NCBI RefSeq assembly: GCF_004342845.1
Contig: NZ_SLXB01000004.1
Location: 1 to 64,000, forward strand
Direction of reading: 5' to 3'
Source of the DNA: Prevotella heparinolytica
Lineage (GTDB): Bacteria; Bacteroidota; Bacteroidia; Bacteroidales; Bacteroidaceae
Length of the DNA: 64,000 nt
Made by a program: the position numbers and the translations under genes. How positions within the stretch are numbered: position 1 is the stretch's first letter; the number at the start of each line of letters is the position of its first letter. Positions 1-6,791 of the stretch are shown here, in pieces. The notes below the pieces were generated by a model. That model did not search any database. It was not told where the DNA came from and was given only the letters and a program-made list of their open reading frames with translations.

Positions 1-1
1 C

Positions 2-1741
2 ACGCAGCGCACGCTCACGGCAAGCATAGCGGGTAAGGCATGGCCTATGGGCAAGACGGTGACCTACCGCATCAGCACGTCGAGCATCTCGGTGGAGGCG
101 AAGCTGAACGTCATCGCCCCGGGTGACTTTGAGCATACGGGAGGCACGCAGAACTACACCGTATCCAGCTATCTGGAGGTGACACGTCCGGGAGACGCAA
201 CGAAGACGCTGCCCATGGCGTGGACGGTGGAGTACTCCACGGACAACGGGCTGAACTGGAGCAGCACCAAACCGGCGTGGCTGACGACGTTCACCGAGAG
301 CGGGGCGGGAGACACCGGGCCGACGAACCATACGGCAGGCGTGGCCCCGCAGGTGAACAGTGCCCCTGCCGACCCGCACACCGAGGCGTTGCGGAACGCC
401 GCACCCGTTAGCAACCACGACCTCTCCACGCACGACTATCAGGGCAACACCGCCCCGATGCGCACCGCCAACTGCTACATTGTGAACGCTCCGGGAACGT
501 ACCGCCTGCCCTTGGTTTACGGCAACGCGGTGGATTACGTCAAGGTGCCCGGAGGCCCGAATCCGGGATGGAATACGTCGGCATATACCTCGACGGCAAG
601 CGGAAGCAATGTGCTGAATCCGTTTATCAACCACCTCGGTGCAGGAATTACCAATCCTTATATTTACAACAATGCAAACTGCACTCCCAATAGCTGCACG
701 CTGGTCTGGCAGGACGAGGCGAACCTCGTGACGGATGTGGCTCTCTCTTCCGACGGTCATTTCCTCACGTTCACCGTCAATCAGGCCACCATCCACCAGG
801 GCAACGCCGTGGTGGCAGTGCGTGACGCATCGAACACCGTGCTTTGGAGCTGGCACATCTGGGTGACTGACTACAGGCCCGGCACAACGGGGACAACCAC
901 CACACCCGACAAGGAAATCACCAACTATCAGGGCCATAGGTACAAGATTATGGCCGTGAACCTCGGCTGGTGCGACGAGAAGGAGGAAATCTACGCCGAA
1001 CGCACGGTGCAGGTGCGCTTCAGGCAGACCGGAACAGGTGCGACACAGACCATCACCGTGAAGCAGAAAGCGCATACCATTACGGAATTTGGGAACAACA
1101 CTTATTACCAGTGGGGTCGTAAAGACCCGTTCGTGGGAGTGCTTGTGCAGGAAATCAATAAGACTTGGTACGATGCCGGTGGGAATGTCAAGACCAACCA
1201 GACTCCCCCAACAAGCAGTTTCTTATACTATAATGCCTGCATCACCTCCGGTATCACCCGGCCTAACACGTTCTGTACGAATAGTAATATGGATTATGAA
1301 TACGCCAACCTTTGGAGTGCGGACAACACCGTCTACACCGCCTACACCGCCAACGACAACCCTGTTGTAAAGACCATCTACGACCCTTGCCCCGCAGGAT
1401 ACAAAATGCCTCCGAACAATGTCTACACCGGCTTCACCACAACGGGACAATACGCGGACAGCTCTTCTGAGTTCAATGTGCAGGGGTCTTGGAACAATGG
1501 TTGGAACTTCCATTGCGGCCTGAACTTCACCGGCGATACCGTGTTTTTCCCCGCGTCGGGCTTTCGGTACTACAATTCCGCAGTGCCCATCAACGTGGGG
1601 AGCCACGTCTACTATTGGCTGGCGGGGCCGAACGGCACGTACTACGGGTGCTACCTGACCTTCCGTTCGTTCTACGTGCGCCCGCTGTACGGCTACCAGT
1701 GCCGCAGCGCCGGCTTCGGGGTGAGGCCATGCCAAGAATAA
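2..1741 (+). CDS. FISUMP-domain surface protein, fimbrillin-like (5' end outside window)
   Basis: The reading frame is open to the left edge of the window, so the start and any signal peptide are missing. About 580 residues remain. The first half is rich in Thr, Asn and Ser and has the beta-rich look of Bacteroides fimbrillin/BACON-type surface proteins. The last ~200 residues resemble the Fibrobacter succinogenes major paralogous (FISUMP) domain: YYQWGRKDPF, then YDPCPAGYKMP, FFPASGFR and a terminal GFGVRPCQE. Such proteins are usually outer-membrane lipoproteins or pilus-tip-like adhesins. The ligand is unknown. Family assignment rests on motif recall. The first in-frame ATG (position 47) lies inside the domain and is unlikely to be the true start. 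Confidence 0.7.
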   Translation, partial: TQRTLTASIAGKAWPMGKTVTYRISTSSISVEAKLNVIAPGDFEHTGGTQNYTVSSYLEVTRPGDATKTLPMAWTVEYSTDNGLNWSSTKPAWLTTFTESGAGDTGPTNHTAGVAPQVNSAPADPHTEALRNAAPVSNHDLSTHDYQGNTAPMRTANCYIVNAPGTYRLPLVYGNAVDYVKVPGGPNPGWNTSAYTSTASGSNVLNPFINHLGAGITNPYIYNNANCTPNSCTLVWQDEANLVTDVALSSDGHFLTFTVNQATIHQGNAVVAVRDASNTVLWSWHIWVTDYRPGTTGTTTTPDKEITNYQGHRYKIMAVNLGWCDEKEEIYAERTVQVRFRQTGTGATQTITVKQKAHTITEFGNNTYYQWGRKDPFVGVLVQEINKTWYDAGGNVKTNQTPPTSSFLYYNACITSGITRPNTFCTNSNMDYEYANLWSADNTVYTAYTANDNPVVKTIYDPCPAGYKMPPNNVYTGFTTTGQYADSSSEFNVQGSWNNGWNFHCGLNFTGDTVFFPASGFRYYNSAVPINVGSHVYYWLAGPNGTYYGCYLTFRSFYVRPLYGYQCRSAGFGVRPCQE

Positions 1742-2157
1742 AAGGAGCGAAGCGACCGCATCAATTATTATTTGTAAGGATTATTTTGTTATCGTGCAAT
1801 CTGAGGTAACAAGCAAATTTATCGGTGTATGCCGTCCGAAGAAGAGAGTTATCTCATAAACAGGATGCTCCGATGATACGGAAATAACGACTTTGTATGT
1901 GCGTATTATGCTGACAATGAAACATATACAAACCCGGTTGCGGTATGCGTATCTACCTGCTCGTGACATACGTATCTCAGTGGTCACGACATACGTATCT
2001 CATGAGGCAAGACATACGTGTCTCGTCACGCACGACATACGTATGTCATCACCACTGAGATACGTATGTCATCGCGGGGTATGAACCGAAGAAAGAGAGT
2101 CATTCGCAAGGATGTAATATATTTTTATTAACCATTTAACAAATAGGAGATCAAACT
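1742..2157. other. 416-bp intergenic region with a repeat cluster
   Basis: No convincing gene is present. The second half holds five copies of an ACATACGTATCTCA-like unit in both orientations (separate entry). An AT-rich leader with a TAGGAGA Shine-Dalgarno-like element at about 2146-2152 precedes the HU-like gene. Confidence 0.6.
1964..2071. repeat. Nested inverted repeat cluster (ACATACGTATCTCA units)
   Basis: A 21-bp arm at 1964-1984 (TGACATACGTATCTCAGTGG plus T) is repeated exactly in inverted orientation at 2051-2071. Between the arms lie three further copies of the GACATACGT core, at about 1988, 2011 and 2034. The transcript could form one long hairpin or several alternative short ones. 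It lies about 90 bases before the HU-like gene. It could be a terminator for the upstream gene, a protein-binding array or a MITE-like element. Confidence 0.75.
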
Positions 2158-2679
2158 ATGAGTGTAAATTACAAATTAGTGCGGAAGAAAAATCCGCAAA
2201 AGAAAAGCGAACCCGCCAAATGGTATGCCACGCCCAACAGTGCAAAGCCGTTGGCACAGAAAGCCCTGACCCGTGCCGCCACGGAGAACACCACCACGGC
2301 ACCCATCGAGATGGAGGCCGCCATGGAGCTGCTGGCAGCCTTCATTCCGCAACAGCTTCAGCAGGGTCACACGGTGAACGTGCCCGGCATGGGTACATTC
2401 CGCCTCACCTTCAAGAGTGAGGGCGTGGAAGACATCGACAAGTTCAACGCCGGGCAGATGATAAAATCGCCCCGCATCGTCTTCACCCCCGCCAAAGAAC
2501 TGCGTGAGAGAACTTTGCAAGGCATCAGCTATGAGAATAGCGGCGTACTGGAAAACAAAATCAACTACGCCTCGCTGGCCGACTACCGCAAGGCCAAAGG
2601 ACTGCCGACGCCTGCACCGGGCGGCGGTACAGGCGGCGGCAGCGGCTCGGGCGGCCAGGGAGAGAATCCGCTTGGTTAG
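2158..2679 (+). CDS. HU/IHF-like DNA-binding protein with Gly-rich GENPLG tail (HU-HIG type)
   Basis: A 173-residue protein. Residues 1-120 resemble the HU/IHF-like proteins common in Bacteroides: a basic N-terminus (RKKNPQKK), a helical segment (EMEAAMELLAAFIPQQL), the turn TVNVPGMGTFRL, and the KSPRIVFTPAKELR strand. Unlike classical 90-residue HU, it carries a 35-residue extension ending in a Gly/Ser linker followed by GENPLG. HU-HIG proteins have been described by comparative genomics as divergent HU relatives abundant in gut Bacteroidetes. Their role is uncertain, with nucleoid or surface functions proposed. The same tail closes the DUF6266 protein at 13893. The start follows a good Shine-Dalgarno-like sequence. 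Confidence 0.8.
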   Translation: MSVNYKLVRKKNPQKKSEPAKWYATPNSAKPLAQKALTRAATENTTTAPIEMEAAMELLAAFIPQQLQQGHTVNVPGMGTFRLTFKSEGVEDIDKFNAGQMIKSPRIVFTPAKELRERTLQGISYENSGVLENKINYASLADYRKAKGLPTPAPGGGTGGGSGSGGQGENPLG

Positions 2680-2862
2680 CGATTGTTAGCGGTTAGCGGT
2701 TAGTGGTTAGTTGTCAGTGGTGAGCGATTAGTGAGTGGTGAGTGAAAAACAGAAAGGTTCAAAGCCACACGAACAGCGCTCACCACTTATCACTCACCGT
2801 TCACCACTCATCGTTAACCGTTCATCACCCATCGTTAACCGCTCATCGACTAACCGTTAAAC
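2677..2862. repeat. Degenerate inverted array of GGTTAG/GGTGAG and CTCACC/CTAACC units
   Basis: Directly after the HU-like stop, the sequence runs through short GTTAGCGG, GTTAGTGG and GTGAGTGG units. After about 40 bases it runs through the complementary CTCACCAC, GTTAACCG and CTAACCG units. The two halves can pair as a long imperfect stem. No reading frame of note lies inside. A terminator, transcript-stabilising stem or slippage-expanded repeat are all possible. Confidence 0.6.
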
Positions 2863-2871
2863 ACTACTACC

Positions 2872-3147
2872 ATGGCCCCCTATCGAACTATCAAAAGAAT
2901 ACGTGCGGCGAAATTCCGCAAGAGCTGCCTGATAAACATCGACATGACGGGCGCATCGCCCACAGCCTATGACCGCTCGGCCCTGATATTGCACGCCATA
3001 TATCCGCAACTGCCCCTCCGGCACGTGGTTTGCGGAGATGGACAGAAGCATCCGATGGTGACGGACATCCCGCAGAAAATCATCCGCGAGGTGTGCCGCA
3101 AGTACCGGTTAGTGGAGGCGACGGCAGCAGTAATTTGCGGTAAGTGA
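2872..3147 (+). CDS. Small hypothetical protein
   Basis: A 91-residue basic protein that I do not recognise. It starts at an ATG in CCATGG context right after the inverted array and runs codirectionally with the HU-like gene. There is no signal peptide, membrane segment or obvious motif. The C-terminal part (IIREVCRKYRLVEAT) looks helical. The last ~54 bases of the gene are repeated almost exactly at 3952-4005, beyond the toxin-antitoxin-like pair, so the 3' end seen here may have been reshaped by an insertion. Codon use looks ordinary, which favours a real gene. Confidence 0.45.
   Translation: MAPYRTIKRIRAAKFRKSCLINIDMTGASPTAYDRSALILHAIYPQLPLRHVVCGDGQKHPMVTDIPQKIIREVCRKYRLVEATAAVICGK
3091..3144 (+). 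repeat. Direct repeat, copy 1 (3' end of small hypothetical gene)
   Basis: The segment GTGTGCCGC...AGTACCGG...GTGGAGGC...ACGGCAGCAGTAAT recurs at about 3952-4005 with only a few substitutions. The two copies bracket the DUF2442-HTH/DUF4160 pair, as if that cassette had been inserted with duplication of the target. Confidence 0.75.
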
Positions 3148-3227
3148 TTAAGCATGAAAGGGTAGAGAGAGGTAAAGACTTAACTTTGACGAAAAGTTAT
3201 GTGGATGATCGGCACGGTTTTTGGAGA

Positions 3228-3644
3228 CTATACAGCAGCCAGTTCTTTACCCAATGCATGCAAAGCTTCCTTGATTTGGTTAATCCGTTCCTCACTCGGC
3301 TTCTTTATACCGTAAATATATTTAGAGAGCAGGCTCTTGTTTATACCCAAATTGCGTGCCACCTCGGACACATTCAGTTGCGGAAAATGATTGAATATCT
3401 TTGCCACCTCATTGTCGTACATAGGTTCTTCCGTGTCATAAAAGCTCGATATGTGTATATCCTCATCCAATTCAGCCCAGCGGAGCGCTTCGCCCCTCAT
3501 CTTTAAGGTGTAGCGTTTACGTTGGCTTTCGGTAGCGTCCTTTAATAAAGGGAAAGCCTCTAAAGGACGACTGTATACCTTATCGTCGCTTGAAAGCATG
3601 TAAATCCTCTCATTCTCAAACCAAACACCCTTAATTGTTTCCAT
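3228..3644 (-). CDS. DUF2442 plus XRE-type HTH protein, antitoxin-like
   Basis: A 138-residue protein. Residues 1-70 match the DUF2442 pattern (VWFENERIYMLSSDDKVYSRPLEAFPLL, split here as WFENERIYML and SRPLEAFPLL; then RWAELDEDIHISSF). Residues ~85-130 form an XRE helix-turn-helix (NVSEVARNLGINKSLLSKYI). DUF2442 proteins are commonly encoded just after DUF4160 proteins and the pair is regarded as toxin-antitoxin-like, with the HTH protein autoregulating. Here the DUF4160 partner immediately upstream (12 bases) is frameshifted, so this is probably an orphan antitoxin or repressor. The 23-bp palindrome at 3905-3927 is the likely operator. Confidence 0.75.
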   Translation of the reverse strand: METIKGVWFENERIYMLSSDDKVYSRPLEAFPLLKDATESQRKRYTLKMRGEALRWAELDEDIHISSFYDTEEPMYDNEVAKIFNHFPQLNVSEVARNLGINKSLLSKYIYGIKKPSEERINQIKEALHALGKELAAV

Positions 3645-3656
3645 ATTTTCCTTGTT

Positions 3657-3873
3657 TTAGTGATATTCGTTCCACTTTCCTATGATATCGTCTCTATACA
3701 TCTCAGTAAGTTCCAAAGCTCGCTTTAAGTCTTTTGCTTTCAGCCCGTGTGATCTCAGGTTCGATTTGAATCTTTGCATCGTCATCTCCTTTTACCACGT
3801 GTACGTGAATTGGAGTGTGGTCTTCTGAAAAGAAAAAGAACCGAAGTCCAAATATCTCAAAGATAGTAGGCAT
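3657..3873 (-). pseudogene. DUF4160 family gene, frameshifted
   Basis: From the ATG at 3873 the first frame reads MPTIFEIFGLRFFFFSEDHT and then PIHVHVVKGDDDAKIQIE, a typical DUF4160 N-terminus. It then drifts and stops after 56 residues. One base further on, a second frame reads LRSHGLKAKDLKRALELTEM and ends KWNEYH-stop, the typical C-terminus. The break lies near 3755-3760. Comparison with the usual DUF4160 spacing suggests several residues are also missing there, so a deletion of roughly a dozen bases is likely. The gene lies 12 bases upstream of the DUF2442-HTH gene. Confidence 0.8.
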
Positions 3874-3904
3874 GTTTCATCTCTTTAGTTACACACAACA
3901 AAAG

Positions 3905-3927
3905 TAGGGATAAAATTTATCCCTACA
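3905..3927. promoter_or_regulatory. 23-bp perfect palindrome, candidate operator
   Basis: GTAGGGATAAA, a single central A, then TTTATCCCTAC: 11-bp arms with no mismatch. It lies about 32 bases upstream of the DUF4160 start codon on the minus strand, where an autoregulating HTH antitoxin would bind. Binding is inferred. Confidence 0.6.
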
Positions 3928-3951
3928 AGTGCTTGGCAATCTTTTTCAAAG

Positions 3952-4005
3952 TGTGCCGCAAGTACCGGCTGGTGGAGGCAACGGCAGCAGTAATCAGCGG
4001 TGAGC
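3952..4005 (+). repeat. Direct repeat, copy 2
   Basis: Near-identical partner of the segment at 3091-3144. It ends about 40 bases before the metK stop codon. Read in the same frame as copy 1 it encodes a similar KYRLVEATAAVI peptide, then continues into metK antisense. Confidence 0.75.
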
Positions 4006-4042
4006 AGACGGTAGATGGTAGACGTCTAATCTCTAACGCCTA

Positions 4043-5335
4043 TCAAAGGCCGAATGCCGCCTTCACCTTGTCTACATAGTCCAGTTTCTCCCAAGTGAAG
4101 AGTTCCACCTCTACTTCCTTGTCGCCCTCGTAGCGGCTGCGGAAGTGCTTCACCACGGTTTGCGGTTCGCGTCCCATGTGTCCGTAGGCAGCCGTCTCCT
4201 GATAGATGGGATTGCGTAGCTTGAGGCGCTCTTCGATGGCTTTCGGACGGAGGTCGAACAGTTCGTCTATTTTCCGGGCAATCTCACCGTCGCTCATGCC
4301 TACGTGGCTGCGGCCGTAAGTATCTACAAAGATGTTGATGGGGCGTGCCACGCCGATGGCATACGACACCTGCACCAGCATCTCGTCCGCCACGCCGGCG
4401 GCCACCAGATTCTTGGCAATGTGGCGTGCCGCATACGCCGCGCTGCGGTCTACCTTCGAAGGGTCTTTCCCGGAGAAAGCGCCGCCGCCGTGAGCACCCT
4501 TGCCGCCATACGTGTCTACGATAATCTTGCGTCCCGTCAGTCCGGTATCTCCGTGAGGTCCGCCGATGACGAATTTTCCGGTGGGGTTGACGTGATACGT
4601 GATGCGGTCGTTGAACAATGCCAGCACCTTTTCGGCATGGATGGAGGCGATGACGCGCGGCATCAGCACTTCGATGACGTCCTTGCGGATGACGGCCAGC
4701 ATCTCCTCGTCGGCCTTCAGTTGTGCGGCTTCGCTCTCGTCGGCAGGTTGCACAAAGTCGTCGTGCTGCGTAGAAACCACGATGGTGTCTATGCGGACGG
4801 GGGTTCCGTTGTCGTCGTACTCTATGGTTACTTGGCTCTTGGCGTCGGGGCGGAGGTAGGTCATCGTCTTGCCCTCGCGACGGATGTCGGCCAACACCTG
4901 CAAGATGCGGTGCGCAAGGTCGAGCGAGAGCGGCATGTAGTTTTCCGTTTCGTTGGTGGCATAGCCGAACATCATGCCTTGGTCTCCGGCTCCCTGTTCC
5001 ATGGGGTCTTGCCGTTCCACGCCCCGGTTGATGTCGGGACTTTGCTCGTGAATGGCGCTCAGCACGCCGCACGAGTTACTCTCGAACATATACTCGCCTT
5101 TTGTATAGCCGATTTTCTTGATTACTTCGCGTGCGATGAGTTGCAGGTCGACGTACGCCTTTGTTTTCACTTCGCCCGCCAGCACCACCTGTCCGGTAGT
5201 GACCAGAGTTTCGCAAGCTACTTTCGAACTGGGGTCATAAGCCAACAGTTTGTCAAGCACAGCGTCCGATATTTGATCGGCCACTTTGTCGGGGTGCCCT
5301 TCAGACACCGATTCGGATGTGAATAAATAGCCCAT
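4043..5335 (-). CDS. metK: S-adenosylmethionine synthetase
   Basis: Makes S-adenosylmethionine from methionine and ATP in the cytoplasm. The 430 residues begin [17 protein letters not shown], the family's conserved start with the ATP-binding histidine. Other hallmarks are [12 protein letters not shown], the glycine-rich [18 protein letters not shown] and [17 protein letters not shown]. An upstream in-frame ATG would add 20 residues ([13 protein letters not shown]...) unlike any MetK N-terminus, so I place the start at 5335. Length fits the family. It is monocistronic, with a TATCTTTG -7 box about 170 bases upstream. I looked for a SAM riboswitch in that leader and did not recognise one. Confidence 0.97.
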   Translation of the reverse strand: MGYLFTSESVSEGHPDKVADQISDAVLDKLLAYDPSSKVACETLVTTGQVVLAGEVKTKAYVDLQLIAREVIKKIGYTKGEYMFESNSCGVLSAIHEQSPDINRGVERQDPMEQGAGDQGMMFGYATNETENYMPLSLDLAHRILQVLADIRREGKTMTYLRPDAKSQVTIEYDDNGTPVRIDTIVVSTQHDDFVQPADESEAAQLKADEEMLAVIRKDVIEVLMPRVIASIHAEKVLALFNDRITYHVNPTGKFVIGGPHGDTGLTGRKIIVDTYGGKGAHGGGAFSGKDPSKVDRSAAYAARHIAKNLVAAGVADEMLVQVSYAIGVARPINIFVDTYGRSHVGMSDGEIARKIDELFDLRPKAIEERLKLRNPIYQETAAYGHMGREPQTVVKHFRSRYEGDKEVEVELFTWEKLDYVDKVKAAFGL

Positions 5336-5501
5336 TTCTTCAATGATAATTAATGGTTGATAATTGATGGTTGAATGAGAGGTGGAAGTGGACAATGAGC
5401 AGATGCGCCGGGCAGGAAGCCGTCAGAAAAGGATGTGTTTTTAGCATTTTTTTCTGTGGTTGCAAGCTACTCAAATCTTTCCACATATCATTTTACGGGC
5501 G

Positions 5502-5509
5502 CAAAGATA
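5502..5509 (-). promoter_or_regulatory. Bacteroides -7 box for metK
   Basis: On the minus strand the sequence is TATCTTTG, matching TAnnTTTG. No clear TTTG -33 box stands 19-21 bases upstream. It implies a leader of about 160 bases. Confidence 0.45.
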
Positions 5510-5760
5510 ATGCTTTCTTCTCAAACTCCTCTTTCTGCAAGCGGTATTAACATTCTATAAACAAAGAAGGGGGTTGCCATCTTTCATAAACAGCCAATCG
5601 TTTTGGTATACGATGTATCTGTTTTCAATAGAAAGTACGTTCTTTTTGTCTTTGATAACGATATTACCCGTAGCCGAATAGCCGGATCTGATTATAGGCA
5701 TTTTCTTTCGGCACGGGAAATTGCGCTTCAAGCATATATTTTATTACTCCGTTTTCGGCA

Positions 5761-5949
5761 TTGCCTTTGGACGAAAATTTGGTTATTACAGCCTGCGAAA
5801 GGCTGTTCTTCTCTTCCCGCACCTTGCAGGACTATCGGGATAAAGGCATTTTCCCCTACACGCAGATTGCTGGGAAGATACTTTATCGATTGTCTGACCA
5901 GCAACGAATTTTGGAGGAGAGTTATGTCAGGCGAAATGGTGTTTGGTGA
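5761..5949 (+). pseudogene. Excisionase-like HTH (helix-turn-helix 17) gene, remnant
   Basis: The frame encodes PLDENLVITACERLFFSSRT followed by LQDYRDKGIFPYTQIAGKIL and YRLSDQQRILEESYV. This matches the small HTH DNA-binding proteins that accompany Bacteroides integrases: recognition through RTLQxYRDxGxxPYTxIxGKI. Intact versions carry 30-40 further N-terminal residues, which are absent here. It overlaps the integrase remnant by 26 bases. The loss of the N-terminus and the decay of its neighbour suggest a nonfunctional relic of a mobile element. Confidence 0.6.
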
Positions 5950-6460
5950 TTTCGTAGAAGATTGTGGGCGACAGAACAACTGGACGGATTCCACGTATGA
6001 GAAATTTGCAGCAGTGAAGAATCATTTGACCAACTTTCGTAAAGCACTTACCTTTGAGTTCTTTGACGAGCAAGGTTTGAATGATTATGTTAGTTATCTG
6101 CGTGATGTCTTTCTCTTCCAATGCTTCACAGATTTGCGCTATTCGGATGTATTCAATCTCCGCAGAAGTGATATTAAAGGCGACCATATTGAAGTTACAA
6201 CGGTTAAGACCTCCGATAGTTTGATTATCGAACTGAACAATCACAGTAAGGCAATTCTTGATAAGTATAAGGATGTGGTGTTTGAAAATGATAAGGTACT
6301 GGCAGTGATTACCAATCAGAAGATGAACGATTATCTTAAAGAATTGGCAGAAATGGCAGGGATTGATGAACCTGTGTGCCAAACTTATTACAAAGGTAAT
6401 GAGCGCATAGATGAGGTTACGCCTAAATATGTCCTGCTGGGATTTCCAATATTCTTGTAG
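5924..6460 (+). pseudogene. Tyrosine recombinase (integrase), internally deleted and truncated
   Basis: The N-terminal SAM-like region is present (NNWTDSTYEKFAAVKNHLTN, then FFDEQGLNDYVSYLRD). It jumps directly into the catalytic domain at VFLFQCFTDLRYSDVFNLRR. About 60 residues that normally connect these parts are missing. The conserved TGLR around the first catalytic arginine reads TDLR. The frame ends at LLGFPIFL before the HxxR and Tyr motifs, so three of the catalytic residues are absent. Intact relatives are ~400-residue integrases of Bacteroides mobile elements. It marks the left edge of the AT-rich island. Confidence 0.85.
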
Positions 6461-6525
6461 GTCGACAATGTCTTCGTCAAAATGAAAAACGTTTCTCCAC
6501 AGTGTTAAAGCTGAATTTATATTCA

Positions 6526-6553
6526 TTGTATTCTGTATAAGTTCATATATTTG
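6526..6553 (+). promoter_or_regulatory. Promoter of the XRE-Hsp70-helicase-TerB operon
   Basis: TATATTTG at 6546-6553 fits the TAnnTTTG -7 box, with a TTG at 6526-6528 seventeen bases upstream. That is a little shorter than the usual 19-21. It sits just before the small XRE gene. Confidence 0.5.
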
Positions 6554-6581
6554 CATCTGTAACGGATATAGAAAAAATTCA

Positions 6582-6785
6582 ATTGGACAGAAAAAAGAGC
6601 ATAGCAACCTCATCAAGGAGCATTTGAAGAAGCGAGGCATTACCCAAACGTGGCTCGCCAAAGAATTGGGCATGAGCTTCAGCATCACTAACGCCTACGT
6701 TTGCAATCGCAAACAACCTAATCTTGCTACCATCTTCAAAGTGGCGGATTTACTTAGTATGTCACCAAAAGATTTAGTGAAATAA
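6582..6785 (+). CDS. Small XRE-type HTH regulator without an ATG start
   Basis: The frame ending at 6785 encodes a single helix-turn-helix domain: LIKEHLKKRGITQTWLAKEL, then GMSFSITNAYVCNRKQPNLA and TIFKVADLLSMSPKDLVK. It is about 67 residues long. There is no in-frame ATG, GTG or TTG ahead of the domain. The best options are the ATT at 6582 or a mutated start, as the frame reads AAA AAT TCA ATT GGA CAG. It ends six bases before the Hsp70-like ATG and shares its promoter, so it is the probable operon regulator. XRE controllers of this size are common in defence and restriction loci. Start uncertain, domain clear. Confidence 0.6.
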   Translation: MGQKKEHSNLIKEHLKKRGITQTWLAKELGMSFSITNAYVCNRKQPNLATIFKVADLLSMSPKDLVK

Positions 6786-6791
6786 GAAATT

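Noticed and set aside
4304..5326. 340-codon open frame antisense to metK
   Set aside because: It mirrors the GC-rich metK gene, has no recognisable motif, and metK is certain.
5336..5501. Possible SAM riboswitch in the metK leader
   Set aside because: The leader is long enough, but I could not find the conserved cores of SAM-I, SAM-II or other known classes. A covariance-model search would decide.
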